From Pectobacterium sp. CFBP8739 (lineage in GTDB: Bacteria > Pseudomonadota > Gammaproteobacteria > Enterobacterales > Enterobacteriaceae): 64,000 nt of DNA. The stretch lies in NCBI RefSeq assembly GCF_013449375.1, contig NZ_JACDRR010000005.1, positions 582,158 through 646,157 of the forward strand, in the 5' to 3' direction. This document shows, piece by piece, positions 1-13,976 of this stretch (positions within the stretch are counted from its first letter, which is position 1; each line of letters opens with the position of its first letter). Under the pieces are notes generated by a model, which made no database searches, was not told the DNA's origin, and saw only the letters and a program-made list of their open reading frames with translations. The position numbers were made by a program, and so were the translations under genes.

Positions 1-604
1 GCAGCAGCAGGATCGCCGCCAGCACATCTTCCTGATGTACCAGATTCACACCCTGATTACCACGCGGCAGATTGGTTTTGCCAGCCAGGAAACGCCCAGG
101 ATGGCGTTCACCGCCGACCAGCCCCGCGAGACGCAAAATATCCACCGAGGTATCGGGTAGATGCTGCAACCACTGTTCAAGGGACACCAGCGTTTTACCT
201 GCTACCGTCGTCGGCTGTAGCGGCGAATTTTCTCTTGCTGTACCGCTGCTATCGCCATAAACCGAGGTTGAACTGGTGAAGATAATACGCGGGACATGAT
301 ACACGCGCGCCATATTCACCAACTGCTGTACCGCTTGCGAATACCCTTCGCCCCCTTCCGCCGTTCGGCTGGCGGGCAATGTCACGATCAGTACATCAAC
401 CTGTAATAGCGCGCTAAGCTCGTCTGCATCACATTCCAGTTCCGGCGTCAGCGCCAGTTGATAGCACTCAATCCCGCTCATTCGCGCCGCTTCCACGCCA
501 TCCAGCGTGGTTTTTGTTCCCGTTACGTGGTAACCGTGTCCATTTAACGCCAGAGCCAGCGGCATACCCAGCCAGCCCAACCCCACAATCGCTACTTTTT
601 TCAT
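1..604 (-). CDS. yeeZ: YeeZ-like NAD(P)-binding epimerase family protein (partial, C-terminus outside window)
   Basis: Translating the minus strand from the ATG at 604 gives an open frame running off the left edge. It opens with a Rossmann dinucleotide motif (KKVAIVGLGWLGMPLA) and continues with a short-chain-dehydrogenase/epimerase-like core, including TSSTSVYGD at about residues 110-118. YeeZ-type proteins are about 270-275 residues, so some 70 residues are missing. It lies divergently upstream of the histidine operon, as in E. coli. The enzymatic substrate is not established for this family. Identification is by recalled similarity to E. coli YeeZ and by neighbourhood. Confidence 0.85.
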   Translation of the reverse strand, partial: MKKVAIVGLGWLGMPLALALNGHGYHVTGTKTTLDGVEAARMSGIECYQLALTPELECDADELSALLQVDVLIVTLPASRTAEGGEGYSQAVQQLVNMARVYHVPRIIFTSSTSVYGDSSGTARENSPLQPTTVAGKTLVSLEQWLQHLPDTSVDILRLAGLVGGERHPGRFLAGKTNLPRGNQGVNLVHQEDVLAAILLL

Positions 605-797
605 CAACTGTTCTCCCAGCAAGGAGCCTATAATTACTCCTACTCTATCCCTACAGGGTAAACGGCTTTGACGCGCATCGCTATGGAACCCGCCCAGTTT
701 TAGCCGGTCTTTCTGCCTATAAATCACCACTATTCCATGCAATTATGCTGACGCATTCCTCAACCCAAACGAACTTTCCACATCTGCTAAAAAAATG

Positions 798-827
798 TTG
801 CACAACAGCCCGAACATGGTTTAGGTT
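798..827 (+). promoter_or_regulatory. Candidate sigma70 promoter of the his operon
   Basis: A TTGCAC hexamer at 798-803 is followed after 18 bases by TAGGTT at 822-827, the -10 form I recall for enteric his promoters. Transcription would start about 65 bases before the leader peptide. Inference from position and match; no activator site was identified. Confidence 0.6.
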
Positions 828-899
828 ATTCGACAGACAAATCATTACTGATTTAATAAATATTGATACAACAATATTTTTACAACAAAGAGACAACTT

Positions 900-947
900 A
901 TGATACGCGTTCTGTTTAACCACCATCATCACCATCATCCTGATTAG
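900..947 (+). CDS. hisL: His operon leader peptide HisL
   Basis: A 15-codon frame starting at the ATG at 900 encodes MIRVLFNHHHHHHPD and stops at TAG. The run of six consecutive histidine codons (CAC/CAT) is the charged-tRNA-His sensor: stalling there when histidyl-tRNA is scarce favours the antiterminator and lets transcription enter hisG. E. coli and Salmonella leaders have seven histidines, so this one is a residue shorter. It is followed by the paired stem-loops and attenuator at 966-1042. The peptide has no function of its own beyond control. Confidence 0.96.
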   Translation: MIRVLFNHHHHHHPD

Positions 948-965
948 TCTTTCGGGCATTTGGTG

Positions 966-989
966 CTGGAAGACGTTCAGATCTTCCAG
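966..989 (+). promoter_or_regulatory. His leader pause hairpin (1:2 stem)
   Basis: CTGGAAGA at 966-973 pairs with TCTTCCAG at 982-989. The downstream arm (ATCTTCC, 981-987) can alternatively pair with GGAAGAT at 1016-1022 inside the terminator stem, giving the antiterminator. This mutually exclusive folding is the standard his attenuation layout. Confidence 0.8.
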
Positions 990-1010
990 TGGCGCAGAAC
1001 ACAAAGAGAG

Positions 1011-1042
1011 CCCTCGGAAGATCATCTTCCGAGGGTTTTTTT
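1011..1042 (+). terminator. His operon attenuator (rho-independent)
   Basis: CCCTCGGAAGAT (1011-1022) is followed by its reverse complement at 1024-1035 and a run of seven T. It lies between hisL and hisG. It terminates transcription when histidyl-tRNA is plentiful. Confidence 0.92.
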
Positions 1043-1166
1043 ATGCGCGCTATCCGTGCGCGCACCTTGCAGGCCGTTGCTATGCAACGTTAAAAAACGT
1101 TCCAGACGTTTTTTTATGGCCCAATGTTTCTAAAAATTTTAAATTTGACAGGTTAATGAGGTTTCC

Positions 1167-2065
1167 ATGCTGGATAAAACACGTTTGCGGATAGCAATGC
1201 AGAAGTCAGGCCGCCTGAGCGACGATTCACGCGAACTGCTGGCGCGCTGTGGGATCAAAATCAACTTACAGCAACAGCGTCTGATCGCGTTCGCAGAAAA
1301 TATGCCAATTGATATCCTGCGCGTACGCGATGACGATATCCCCGGCTTGGTGATGGATGGCGTAGTCGACCTCGGCATCATCGGCGAAAACGTGCTGGAA
1401 GAAGAGTTGTTAAACCGTCGTGCTCAGGGCGACGATCCGCGTTACTTCACCCTGCGCCGTCTGGATTTTGGTGGTTGCCGCCTGTCGCTGGCGATGCCAT
1501 TGGACGAGCCCTATACCGGTCCTGAATGTCTGCAAAACAAACGTATCGCCACCTCGTATCCTCACTTGCTCAAGCAATATCTCGACAGAAAATCTATCAG
1601 TTTCAAATCCTGTCTGCTTAACGGTTCTGTCGAAGTTGCACCACGTGCCGGTCTGGCCGATGCCATCTGCGATTTGGTATCAACCGGTGCCACGCTGGAA
1701 GCCAACGGCCTGCGCGAAGTAGAAGTGATTTACCGCTCCAAAGCCTGCCTGATTCAGCGCGACGGCGAGATGCCCGCGGAGAAACAACAGCTAATCGATA
1801 AACTGCTGACCCGTATGCAGGGCGTGATTCAGGCGCGCGAATCAAAATACATCATGCTGCACGCGCCGAGCGAACGCCTGGAAGAAGTCATTTCTCTGCT
1901 GCCCGGTGCCGAACGCCCTACCATTCTGCCGCTGGCGGGTGACCAAAGTCGCGTGGCCATGCACATGGTCAGCAGCGAAACGCTGTTCTGGGAAACGATG
2001 GAAAAACTGAAATCGTTGGGTGCCAGTTCCATTTTGGTTCTGCCTATTGAAAAAATGATGGAGTG

Positions 2066-2066
<1 letters not shown>
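1167..2066 (+). CDS. hisG: ATP phosphoribosyltransferase HisG
   Basis: Catalyses the first, committed step of histidine synthesis, joining PRPP to ATP to form phosphoribosyl-ATP; feedback-inhibited by histidine. The 299-residue length is the long, self-sufficient form with a C-terminal regulatory ACT-like domain (about 225-299), so no HisZ partner is needed. The PRPP-binding stretch [12 protein letters not shown] lies at about 169-180. The ATG at 1167 has a short AGGT-type ribosome site just upstream. First structural gene of the his operon; its TGA overlaps the hisD start region, indicating translational coupling. Confidence 0.98.
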
Positions 2067-4470
<2,404 letters not shown>

Positions 4471-4485
4471 TTTTAAGGAGCTCAC

Positions 4486-5553
4486 GTGGGCCAGAAATAC
4501 CTCTTTATCGACCGTGACGGAACACTGATTGCTGAACCGCCTGAGGATTTTCAGGTTGACCGTCTGGATAAACTGGCGCTAGAACCCGATGTCATTCCCT
4601 CGCTGCTGGCACTGCAAAAGGCCGGTTATACGCTGGTGATGATCACGAATCAGGATGGGCTGGGAACCGAAAGTTTTCCGCAGGAAACCTTCGATCCACC
4701 ACATAACCTGATGATGCAGATTCTGACATCGCAAGGCATCCAGTTTGAACAAGTGCTGATCTGTCCACATTTGCCAGTGGATAACTGTGCTTGCCGCAAG
4801 CCCAGAACTGAGCTGGTAACCCGCTATCTGAATGATGGCATGATGGATGTGGCGCACAGCTATGTCATCGGCGACCGCCAGACCGATATCCAACTGGCGC
4901 AAAACATGGGCATCACCGGCCTGCTCTACCAGCGCGGTGGGCTGAACTGGCAAGCCATTACCAATCAGCTAACCAAGCGTAACCGTCATGCCCACGTTAA
5001 CCGCGTCACGCGTGAAACCGCAATTGACGTGAACGTCTGGCTGGATCAGGAAGGCGGCAGCAAAATTAACACTGGCGTCGGCTTCTTCGATCACATGCTG
5101 GACCAAATCGCCACCCACGGCGGCTTCCGCATGAATATTGAAGTGAAAGGCGATCTGTACATTGACGATCACCACACGGTGGAAGATACCGGTCTGGCGC
5201 TGGGCGAGGCGTTGAATAAAGCACTGGGTGACAAACGCGGTATCGGTCGTTTTGGCTTTGTCCTGCCAATGGATGAGTGCCTCGCACGCTGTGCGCTGGA
5301 TATTTCCGGGCGTCCACATCTGGAATATAAAGCGGAGTTCAGCTACCAGCGCGTGGGCGACCTGAGCACCGAAATGGTCGAACACTTCTTCCGTTCACTG
5401 TCTTATTCCATGGCCTGTACGCTGCACCTGAAAACTAAGGGGCGTAACGATCATCACCGAGTGGAAAGCCTGTTTAAGGTCTTCGGGCGCACGCTGCGGC
5501 AGGCAATCCGCGTCGAGGGTGACACGCTACCGAGCTCGAAAGGAGTGCTCTGA
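4486..5553 (+). CDS. hisB: Bifunctional histidinol-phosphatase / imidazoleglycerol-phosphate dehydratase HisB
   Basis: Two fused activities. The N-terminal half (about 1-165) is a HAD phosphatase with the DxD nucleophile motif DRDGT (Asp9, Asp11) and four Cys/His zinc ligands around [13 protein letters not shown]; it dephosphorylates histidinol phosphate. The C-terminal half (about 168-355) is imidazoleglycerol-phosphate dehydratase with the metal-binding motifs [25 protein letters not shown] and NDHHRVES. The start is GTG at 4486, 5 bases after an AAGGAG ribosome site. The bifunctional fusion is typical of enteric bacteria. Its TGA overlaps the hisH ATG. Confidence 0.98.
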   Translation: MGQKYLFIDRDGTLIAEPPEDFQVDRLDKLALEPDVIPSLLALQKAGYTLVMITNQDGLGTESFPQETFDPPHNLMMQILTSQGIQFEQVLICPHLPVDNCACRKPRTELVTRYLNDGMMDVAHSYVIGDRQTDIQLAQNMGITGLLYQRGGLNWQAITNQLTKRNRHAHVNRVTRETAIDVNVWLDQEGGSKINTGVGFFDHMLDQIATHGGFRMNIEVKGDLYIDDHHTVEDTGLALGEALNKALGDKRGIGRFGFVLPMDECLARCALDISGRPHLEYKAEFSYQRVGDLSTEMVEHFFRSLSYSMACTLHLKTKGRNDHHRVESLFKVFGRTLRQAIRVEGDTLPSSKGVL

Positions 5554-6143
5554 TGAAGGTCGTCATTCTTGATACTGGCTGCGCCAATCTCTCTTCGGTG
5601 ACCTATGCCGTGCAACGGCTAGGATATACACCTGTTGTTAGCCGCGAGGCCGAGATTGTCCTACAGGCAGACAAGCTATTTCTGCCGGGCGTTGGCACCG
5701 CGCAGGCGGCGATGAATCAACTGGAAGAACGCGACCTGATTGCGCTGATCAAGGCTTGCACCCAGCCCGTTCTCGGCATTTGTCTCGGTATGCAATTACT
5801 GGGCACACACAGCGACGAAAATGGCGGGATCCCAACATTGGGGATCGTCGATTCACCGGTGCAAAAGATGGTTGACCACGGCTTGCCGCTGCCGCACATG
5901 GGCTGGAATCAGGTGATTCCAAAGGCTGGACACCGTTTGTTCCGCGATATCGATGACGGCGCCTATTTCTATTTCGTTCACAGCTACGCCATGCCGGTCT
6001 GCGAAAACACGATTGCACAAGCCAACTATGGTGAAGCGTTCACCGCCGCGCTGGAAAAAGATAATTTCTTTGGCGTGCAATTCCACCCAGAGCGCTCCGG
6101 TGCCGCGGGTGCGCAACTGCTGAAAAACTTTCTGGAGATGTAG
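5553..6143 (+). CDS. hisH: Imidazole glycerol phosphate synthase glutaminase subunit HisH
   Basis: Class I glutamine amidotransferase that supplies ammonia to HisF for imidazole ring closure. Catalytic triad visible: Cys77 in [10 protein letters not shown], His178 and Glu180 in [10 protein letters not shown]. 196 residues, the normal length. It starts at an ATG overlapping the hisB stop codon (TGATG), which fits coupled translation of subunits needed in fixed ratio. Partner is HisF, two genes downstream. Confidence 0.98.
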   Translation: MKVVILDTGCANLSSVTYAVQRLGYTPVVSREAEIVLQADKLFLPGVGTAQAAMNQLEERDLIALIKACTQPVLGICLGMQLLGTHSDENGGIPTLGIVDSPVQKMVDHGLPLPHMGWNQVIPKAGHRLFRDIDDGAYFYFVHSYAMPVCENTIAQANYGEAFTAALEKDNFFGVQFHPERSGAAGAQLLKNFLEM

Positions 6144-7638
<1,495 letters not shown>

Positions 7639-7645
<7 letters not shown>

Positions 7646-8271
7646 GCGAAGAGTGCTTTCTAAACGACGAACAACGGAACCAACTCGATTGGGAAAAAAC
7701 GGACGGCATGCTGCCGGTTGTCGTACAACACGCGGTATCCGGTGAAGTGTTGATGCTAGGCTACATGAATCAGGACGCCTTACAGGCCACGGAAGAAAGC
7801 GGCAAAGTCACATTTTTCTCACGTACCAAGCAGCGGCTGTGGACCAAAGGCGAATCTTCCGGCCATTTCCTAAATGTCGTCTCTATCACGCCAGACTGCG
7901 ATAACGACACGCTGCTGATACTAGTTAACCCCATCGGACCAACCTGTCACCTTGGCACCAGCAGTTGCTTCTCACCTGCTGCCAGCGACTGGACGTTCCT
8001 CTATCAGTTAGAGCAACTGCTGGCCGAGCGTAAACATGCTGACCCAGATAGCTCTTACACGGCGCGTTTGTATGCCAGCGGCACCAAGCGTATTGCGCAG
8101 AAAGTCGGTGAGGAAGGATTGGAAGCTGCATTAGCCGCTACGGTACATGACCGCGAAGAGCTGACCAATGAAGCCGCGGATTTAATGTACCACCTACTGG
8201 TGCTGTTGCAGGATCAGGATTTAGATCTGGCGACTATCATCAATCGTCTGAAAGATCGCCACAATAAATAA
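7639..8271 (+). CDS. hisI: Bifunctional phosphoribosyl-AMP cyclohydrolase / phosphoribosyl-ATP pyrophosphatase HisIE
   Basis: Catalyses steps 2 and 3 of histidine synthesis. The N-terminal half (about 1-120) is the cyclohydrolase with the metal-site stretches [21 protein letters not shown] and [11 protein letters not shown]. The C-terminal half (about 121-210) is the pyrophosphatase with the [10 protein letters not shown] and [14 protein letters not shown] helices. The start is GTG at 7639, inside the hisF 3' end. 210 residues, slightly longer at the N-terminus than E. coli (203). Last gene of the his operon; a hairpin follows at 8285-8313. Confidence 0.97.
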
Positions 8272-8284
8272 AAGTAAGCCTTTC

Positions 8285-8313
8285 CCCGCGTTATCCATCA
8301 TTGATAACGCGGG
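8285..8313 (+). terminator. Stem-loop after hisI, probable his operon terminator
   Basis: CCCGCGTTATC (8285-8295) and GATAACGCGGG (8303-8313) form a perfect 11-bp stem with a 7-base loop, 13 bases past the hisI stop. No T-run follows, so it may be a processing or stability hairpin rather than a true intrinsic terminator. Confidence 0.55.
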
Positions 8314-8383
8314 ATGATATATCCGATGTCAGATAACCACGTCATAACGACGGAAGTGCGGAGAAGATGATGGTTATAAATGT

Positions 8384-8409
8384 AAAAAAGCACCCAATAA
8401 AGGGTGCTT
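8384..8409 (-). terminator. Rho-independent terminator of ihfB
   Basis: On the minus strand a GCACCC/GGGTGC stem with a 6-base loop is followed by six T. It sits about 30 bases past the ihfB stop, facing the his operon end. Confidence 0.85.
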
Positions 8410-8437
8410 CTATAAGGCTGGCATTTATGACTAACGA

Positions 8438-8722
8438 TTAACCATAAATGTTAGCGCGGTCGCGGAGTTCCTTGCCCGGTTTAAAGTGAGGGACATACTT
8501 GCCTTCCAGCTCAACTTTGTCACCCGTTTTCGGATTACGACCTACACGCGGTGCACGGTAGTGAAGTGAGAAGCTGCCAAACCCACGGATTTCTATACGA
8601 TCGCCTTCGGCTAACGTAGAAGCCATTTGTTCAAGCATTTCTTTCACTGCATCCTCAACCACTTTGGCCGGGATATGAGATTGCTGTCCAGCAAGCCTTT
8701 CAATAAGTTCAGACTTGGTCAT
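8438..8722 (-). CDS. ihfB: Integration host factor subunit beta
   Basis: DNA-bending protein of the HU/IHF family; pairs with IhfA to bend DNA at replication origins, promoters (notably sigma54 and FNR-type ones) and recombination sites. 94 residues, the usual length. The family signature [18 protein letters not shown] spans the DNA-inserting beta-arm, ending in the intercalating proline of GRNPKTG. It lies downstream of rpsA on the same strand, as in E. coli, with 91 bases between them containing a 12-bp hairpin. Confidence 0.98.
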   Translation of the reverse strand: MTKSELIERLAGQQSHIPAKVVEDAVKEMLEQMASTLAEGDRIEIRGFGSFSLHYRAPRVGRNPKTGDKVELEGKYVPHFKPGKELRDRANIYG

Positions 8723-8775
8723 AGCGCCTCCAAATGCGTGGCTATCAATAACTAGGATAACTGACTACCGTTACA

Positions 8776-8803
8776 AGAATGAGCAACTTACGTTGCTCAT
8801 TCT
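8776..8803 (-). terminator. 12-bp stem-loop between rpsA and ihfB
   Basis: AGAATGAGCAAC (8776-8787) and GTTGCTCATTCT (8792-8803) are perfectly complementary with a 4-base loop, 10 bases beyond the rpsA stop. The U-tract on the minus strand is weak (TTGTAA), so it may be a partial terminator or a processing hairpin. ihfB would then need its own promoter in the rest of the gap. Confidence 0.6.
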
Positions 8804-8813
8804 ACCGTTGTGA

Positions 8814-10487
8814 TTACTCGCCTTTAGCTGCTTTGAACGCTTCTGCCATCGCGTTGGAGAAATTGCTTTCTTCAGGCTTGTTGTTGACAGTTGCGATTGC
8901 ATCTTTCTCGTCAGCTTCGTCTTTCGCACGAACAGACAGGCTAACAACGCGGTTTTTACGATCAACACCGGTGTATTTTGCTTCAACGCTGTCGCCAACG
9001 TTCAGTACCAGTGTTGCGTCTTCAACGCGGTCACGAGACGCTTCAGAAGCACGCAGGTAGCCTTCTACGCCGTCTGCTAATTCAACTGTAGCACCTTTGG
9101 CGTCAACTGCTGTAACTTTACCAGTAACAATAGCACCTTTCTTGTTAACAGACAGGTAGTTATTGAACGGATCTTCAGCCAGTTGTTTCACGCCCAGAGA
9201 GATACGCTCGCGCTCTGCATCAACCTGCAGAACAACAGCGGCGATTTCATCACCTTTCTTGTATTCGCGAACGGCTTCTTCGCCAGCCACGTTCCAGGAG
9301 ATGTCGGACAGGTGCACCAGACCATCGATGCCGCCGTCCAAGCCGATGAAGATACCGAAGTCAGTGATAGACTTGATTTTACCTTCAACGCGGTCGCCCT
9401 TGTTGTGGGTTTCTGCAAACAGCTGCCATGGGTTAGATTTGCACTGTTTCAGGCCCAGAGAGATACGACGACGTTCTTCATCGATATCCAGAACCATCAC
9501 TTCCACTACGTCACCAACGTTAACAACTTTGGATGGGTGGATGTTTTTGTTGGTCCAATCCATTTCGGAAACGTGTACCAGACCTTCAACGCCTTCTTCG
9601 ATCTCAACGAAGCAACCGTAGTCAGTCAGGTTAGTCACGCGGCCAGTCAGACGCGTGCTTTCTGGGTAACGTTTAGCGATAGCCACCCATGGATCTTCGC
9701 CCAGTTGTTTCAGACCCAGAGATACACGAGTACGCTCGCGGTCGAACTTCAGCACTTTAACAGTGATTTCGTCGCCCACATTGACGATTTCGCTTGGATG
9801 TTTAACGCGTTTCCAAGCCATATCAGTGATATGCAGCAGGCCATCAACGCCGCCCAGATCAACGAATGCACCGTAGTCAGTAAGGTTTTTAACGATACCT
9901 TTGACTTCCATGCCTTCCTGCAGATTTTCCAGCAGTTGATCGCGCTCAGCGCTGTTTTCAGATTCGATAACTGCACGGCGGGAAACAACAACGTTGTTGC
10001 GTTTCTGATCCAGCTTGATAACTTTGAACTCAAGCTCTTTGCCTTCCAGATGCAGCGTATCGCGAACCGGACGAACGTCTACCAGAGAACCTGGCAGGAA
10101 CGCACGGATGCCGTTCAGCTCAACAGTGAAACCGCCTTTAACTTTACCGTTGATAATACCGGTAACCGTTGCAGCTTCTTCGTAGGCTTTTTCCAGCGTC
10201 AGCCATGCTTCATGACGTTTAGCTTTTTCGCGAGAAAGCAGCGTTTCACCGAAGCCATCTTCAATAGCGTCCAGAGCAACGTCAACTTCATCACCAACCT
10301 GAATTTCCAGTTCGCCTGATGCGTTCTTGAATTGCTCTACCGGAATGGCAGATTCAGATTTCAGACCGGCGTCAACCAGTACGACATCTTTGTCAATAGC
10401 AACAACAACACCGCGTACGATGGAACCAGGACGGGTTTCGATTTCTTTCAGGGATTCTTCAAAGAGTTGAGCAAAAGATTCAGTCAT
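8814..10487 (-). CDS. rpsA: 30S ribosomal protein S1
   Basis: The largest ribosomal protein; binds mRNA leaders and is needed to start translation on most mRNAs. 557 residues as in E. coli, with six S1 (OB-fold) repeats at roughly 21-87, 105-171, 192-260, 277-347, 364-434 and 451-520. Repeats 3-6 show the RNA-binding signature ([25 protein letters not shown] and its relatives). Starts ATG at 10487. Between cmk and rpsA lie about 115 bases, likely holding an rpsA promoter and the structured leader through which S1 represses its own translation in relatives. Confidence 0.98.
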   Translation of the reverse strand: MTESFAQLFEESLKEIETRPGSIVRGVVVAIDKDVVLVDAGLKSESAIPVEQFKNASGELEIQVGDEVDVALDAIEDGFGETLLSREKAKRHEAWLTLEKAYEEAATVTGIINGKVKGGFTVELNGIRAFLPGSLVDVRPVRDTLHLEGKELEFKVIKLDQKRNNVVVSRRAVIESENSAERDQLLENLQEGMEVKGIVKNLTDYGAFVDLGGVDGLLHITDMAWKRVKHPSEIVNVGDEITVKVLKFDRERTRVSLGLKQLGEDPWVAIAKRYPESTRLTGRVTNLTDYGCFVEIEEGVEGLVHVSEMDWTNKNIHPSKVVNVGDVVEVMVLDIDEERRRISLGLKQCKSNPWQLFAETHNKGDRVEGKIKSITDFGIFIGLDGGIDGLVHLSDISWNVAGEEAVREYKKGDEIAAVVLQVDAERERISLGVKQLAEDPFNNYLSVNKKGAIVTGKVTAVDAKGATVELADGVEGYLRASEASRDRVEDATLVLNVGDSVEAKYTGVDRKNRVVSLSVRAKDEADEKDAIATVNNKPEESNFSNAMAEAFKAAKGE

Positions 10488-10602
10488 GTTGATAATCTTA
10501 AGGGTTTCAATTTAACGTCCATCTGGCATCCTGCTCGATGGGGTTGTTTAACATGCCCCGCTGTGCATCCTTACAGCGAGGTAAAAATTCTGTGTTCCGT
10601 GA

Positions 10603-11280
10603 TTACGCTAAAATTTCGCGGGCATAAGCCAACGCGCGCGCTATCACTTCATCGATTGTCATTTCCGTTGAATCCAGCACCAACGCATCAACAGCCGGTA
10701 CTAACGGCGCAACAGGACGGTTGCGATCGCGCTCATCCCGTTCTTTTATCTCAGACAAAAGACGTTCAAAGTTAACATTAAAGCCTTTCCCCTGCAACTG
10801 TAGCATGCGACGTTGTGCGCGTTCTTCCGCGCTGGCATCCAGAAAAATCTTCACAGGCGCATCAGGAAAGACCACCGTACCCATATCTCGGCCATCGGCA
10901 ATCAACCCCGGAGCCTCACGGAAAGCACGTTGCCGACGTAACAAGGCTTCACGAACGCGAGGAAACGCCGCAGCCTGAGAAGCCGTATTACCTACCGCTT
11001 CGGTACGAATTTCGTGGCTAACGTCCTCACCTTCCAGAATGACTTTTAGCTGCCCGCCTTCGGCAACAAAGCGTACATCAAGATGAGAGGCCAGCGGAAC
11101 CAGTGCGTCTTCCGAACCGATATCGACATGGTGGTGTAACGCCGCCAAAGCCAAAACACGATAGATAGCTCCCGAGTCCAGCAAATTCCACTGTAAAGCT
11201 TCAGCCAATGCCTTACACAAGGTACCTTTGCCTGCGCCGCTCGGTCCGTCAACCGTAATTACCGGTGCCATCACCGTCAT
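10603..11280 (-). CDS. cmk: Cytidylate kinase
   Basis: Phosphorylates CMP and dCMP with ATP, recycling nucleotides from RNA turnover. 225 residues. P-loop GPSGAGKG at 12-19, the NMP-binding insert, and the lid-like arginines in RNRPVAP are present; [12 protein letters not shown] is a family signature. Upstream of rpsA on the same strand, as in E. coli, where part of rpsA transcription starts from the cmk region. ycaL, which separates aroA from cmk in E. coli, is absent here. Confidence 0.98.
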   Translation of the reverse strand: MTVMAPVITVDGPSGAGKGTLCKALAEALQWNLLDSGAIYRVLALAALHHHVDIGSEDALVPLASHLDVRFVAEGGQLKVILEGEDVSHEIRTEAVGNTASQAAAFPRVREALLRRQRAFREAPGLIADGRDMGTVVFPDAPVKIFLDASAEERAQRRMLQLQGKGFNVNFERLLSEIKERDERDRNRPVAPLVPAVDALVLDSTEMTIDEVIARALAYAREILA

Positions 11281-11485
11281 TTCTCTCTCCTTTAATACTG
11301 GGAAGTTCCGCCTATGCCGTTTATGGCATCACGGAGCCTCATTATACGCATCAATACAGAGAAAGGTTACCCCAATGCCGGAATGGTGGGAAAAATAAGA
11401 CATTCTCTGAATGCAGTGCGCAATTCAAGAAGAAAAACCGCGCGCGATTAGAGAGAAACAGGACGCGGTTAGAAAAAACAGAGAG

Positions 11486-11511
11486 AAAAAAGGCACGGAG
11501 ACCGTGCCTTA
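11486..11511 (-). terminator. Rho-independent terminator of aroA
   Basis: On the minus strand AAGGCACGG pairs with CCGTGCCTT, followed by six T. Located right after the aroA stop. Confidence 0.9.
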
Positions 11512-11519
11512 GAGAGAAA

Positions 11520-12809
11520 TCATGCTAGTTCGCTGAGGCGTGCCAACTGTTCGAAGTAGTCGGGGAACGTTTTAGCGGTACATTTCGGATCAAGAATGGT
11601 GACCGGCGTATCGGACAGCGCCACCAGCGAGAAACACATCGCCATACGATGATCGTTGTACGTCCCGATTTCTGCCGTTTTCAGGGTGGTGGGTGGCGTA
11701 ATGCGGATATAGTCGTTACCTTCTTCCACTCCCGCACCTACTTTACGCAGTTCAGTCGCCATAGCGGCCAGACGATCGGTCTCTTTCACGCGCCAGTTAT
11801 AGATATTACGCAGCGTAGTCGTACCGCCTTGTGCGAAAAGCGCCGCCGTCGCAATAGTCATCGCAGCATCAGGAATGTGGTTCATATCCATGTCGATCGC
11901 GTGCAGTTCACCGCGTTCGCATTCAATATAATCCTCCCCCCAACGCACGATCGCCCCCATTTTTTCCAGCACATCGGCGAAACGAATATCGCCCTGCACG
12001 CTATGACGGCCCACACCGGTCACGCGCACCACGCCACCTTTAATTGCTGCGGCTGCCAGAAAATAAGAGGCTGATGACGCATCGCCTTCCACCAGATAGT
12101 CACCCGGAGAGCGATACTGCTGGCGACCCGTAACAAAGAAACGTTGATAATTCTCATTACGTACGTCAATACCAAACGCTTTCATCATATGCAGCGTGAT
12201 ATCGATATACGGTTTAGAAACCAGATCGCCCTGGATGCTGATTTGCGTATCCCGCGCAGCCAGAGGCGCGGTCATCAACAACGCCGTCAGGAACTGGCTG
12301 GATACGCTACCATCGACACTGATTTCGCCGCCCTGAAAACCGCCGTGCAGACGCAGCGGCGGATAGTGTTCCTGCTCCAGATAGTCAATTTTCGCCCCGC
12401 CCTGACGCAGTGCGTCGACCAGATGCCCGATTGGCCGTTCTTTCATGCGGGGCTCCCCCGTCAGCACAATGTCGCCATCCGTCAGGCACAGCGCAGCGGC
12501 TAGGGGGCGCATCGCTGTACCCGCGTTCCCTAAAAACAGCTCCAGCGGTTGCGGCGCCGTAAACGCTCCACCAAGCCCCGTAATCTCACAGACTGTCCGG
12601 TCAGATGACAGATGATATTCCACGCCCAACGCGGTTAAAGCGGTCAGCATATGGCGAACATCGTCACTGTCTAACAGGTTAGTCAGGCGGGTCTTGCCTT
12701 CGGACAAGGCGGCCAGCAACAGCGCGCGGTTAGAGACGCTTTTTGATCCTGGAAGGTTAAGGGTACCGTTAATCAGTTTGATGGGTTGTAGGGTCAGGGA
12801 TTCCTGCAT
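11520..12809 (-). CDS. aroA: 3-phosphoshikimate 1-carboxyvinyltransferase (EPSP synthase)
   Basis: Sixth step of the shikimate pathway: joins PEP to shikimate 3-phosphate. 429 residues with the two-domain inverse alpha/beta barrel family motifs [17 protein letters not shown] (substrate lysine at 23), [13 protein letters not shown] (the class I, glyphosate-sensitive type loop) and [19 protein letters not shown]. Downstream of serC on the same strand with 81 bases between them; a hairpin plus T-run in that gap (12838-12862) would attenuate read-through from serC. The serC-aroA pairing is conserved in enteric bacteria. Confidence 0.98.
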   Translation of the reverse strand: MQESLTLQPIKLINGTLNLPGSKSVSNRALLLAALSEGKTRLTNLLDSDDVRHMLTALTALGVEYHLSSDRTVCEITGLGGAFTAPQPLELFLGNAGTAMRPLAAALCLTDGDIVLTGEPRMKERPIGHLVDALRQGGAKIDYLEQEHYPPLRLHGGFQGGEISVDGSVSSQFLTALLMTAPLAARDTQISIQGDLVSKPYIDITLHMMKAFGIDVRNENYQRFFVTGRQQYRSPGDYLVEGDASSASYFLAAAAIKGGVVRVTGVGRHSVQGDIRFADVLEKMGAIVRWGEDYIECERGELHAIDMDMNHIPDAAMTIATAALFAQGGTTTLRNIYNWRVKETDRLAAMATELRKVGAGVEEGNDYIRITPPTTLKTAEIGTYNDHRMAMCFSLVALSDTPVTILDPKCTAKTFPDYFEQLARLSELA

Positions 12810-12837
12810 GTAAAGCCTATTCTTTCAACGTGGACAT

Positions 12838-12862
12838 AAAAACCCCGGTAAGCCCGGGGTTT
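12838..12862 (-). terminator. Terminator-like hairpin between serC and aroA
   Basis: AAACCCCGG (12840-12848) and CCGGGGTTT (12854-12862) pair perfectly; on the minus strand five T follow. It stands 28 bases after serC and before aroA, so it should reduce aroA expression relative to serC. Confidence 0.8.
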
Positions 12863-12890
12863 ATCAAAATGGATAGCGAGGTCGGATTAA

Positions 12891-13976
12891 TCAACCGTGG
12901 CGACGTGCGAAGTCAGCCATAAATTCAGTCAGCGCTTTCACGCCTTCCAGTGGCATAGCGTTGTAGATAGACGCTCGCATACCGCCCACTACGCGATGGC
13001 CTTTCAGCGCATGCAAGCCCGCAGCGACGGATTCTTCCAGGAAGACTTTATCCAACGCAGCATCCGCCAGCAGGAACGGTACGTTCATACGAGAACGGTT
13101 CGCTACCGCGACGTCATTACGATAGAAATCATTACCGTCGATCGCGCTATACAGCAGTTCGGCTTTCTCCTGGTTACGTTTTTCAATTTCAGCCAAGCCA
13201 CCGTACTGTTTCAACCATTTGAAGACCATACCGGACAGATACCAAGCAAAAGTCGGCGGTGTGTTGAACATGGAGTCATTGTCCGCCAGAATCTGATAAT
13301 CCAGAATCGATGGCAGCTCACGGCGCGCTTTACCCAGCAGATCGTCACGCACGATCACCAACGTCAGGCCCGCAGGGCCAATATTTTTCTGCGCACCCGC
13401 GTAGATCACGCCATAGCGGCTAACGTCAATACGACGAGACAGGATGCTGGAAGAATAATCTGCGACCACAATTTTGTCGCCAAAATCCGGCTCTTCTTCA
13501 ATTGCAATGCCGTCAATAGTTTCATTCGGGCAGTAGTGTACAAATGCGGCGTCATCAGACAGTTGCCATTCGCGCATCGGTTTAATACCGCGCAGGCCGT
13601 CTACGCGCGTTTTCACATCAATCACATTAGGCGCGCAATATTTTTCTGCTTCATTAACTGCGCTGTGCGCCCAGTATCCGCCATCGATGTAGTCCGCGGT
13701 GGTACGCTCGCCCAGAAGGTTTAACGGGACTGCCGCAAATTGCGCACGCGCGCCACCATGACAAAAAAGCACTTTGTAGTTGGAGGGGATTTTCAGCAAA
13801 TCACGCAGATCTTGCTCGGATTCAGCGGCAACCTGCATAAACTCTTTACTACGGTGGCTGATTTCCATGACCGAGGTACCCAAGCCATTCCAATTACACA
13901 ATTCCTGTTCAGCACGACGCAGCACTTCAACCGGCAGCATTGCTGGACCAGCGCTAAAATTAAAAATCTGAGTCAT
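12891..13976 (-). CDS. serC: Phosphoserine / phosphohydroxythreonine aminotransferase
   Basis: PLP enzyme making 3-phosphoserine for serine synthesis and 4-phosphohydroxythreonine for pyridoxal phosphate synthesis. 361 residues. N-terminal [10 protein letters not shown] motif; Schiff-base lysine in [13 protein letters not shown]; the substrate-phosphate residues around SHRSKEF are retained. First gene of the serC-aroA unit; the roughly 330-base gap upstream separates it from divergent ycaO and should hold its promoter, known in E. coli to respond to Lrp and CRP. Confidence 0.98.
   Translation of the reverse strand: MTQIFNFSAGPAMLPVEVLRRAEQELCNWNGLGTSVMEISHRSKEFMQVAAESEQDLRDLLKIPSNYKVLFCHGGARAQFAAVPLNLLGERTTADYIDGGYWAHSAVNEAEKYCAPNVIDVKTRVDGLRGIKPMREWQLSDDAAFVHYCPNETIDGIAIEEEPDFGDKIVVADYSSSILSRRIDVSRYGVIYAGAQKNIGPAGLTLVIVRDDLLGKARRELPSILDYQILADNDSMFNTPPTFAWYLSGMVFKWLKQYGGLAEIEKRNQEKAELLYSAIDGNDFYRNDVAVANRSRMNVPFLLADAALDKVFLEESVAAGLHALKGHRVVGGMRASIYNAMPLEGVKALTEFMADFARRHG

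Noticed and set aside
1095-1117. Short AACGT/ACGTT hairpins with T-run before hisG
   Set aside because: Could form a weak terminator, but stems are only about 5 bp and the proper his attenuator lies upstream; not listed as a terminator.
9183-10319. Long plus-strand open frame of 378 codons
   Set aside because: It lies antisense to rpsA; it is a by-product of the biased codon use of a highly expressed ribosomal gene and has no recognisable domain.
12897-13724. Plus-strand frame of 275 codons opposite serC
   Set aside because: Shadow of serC; composition reflects the complementary codons only.
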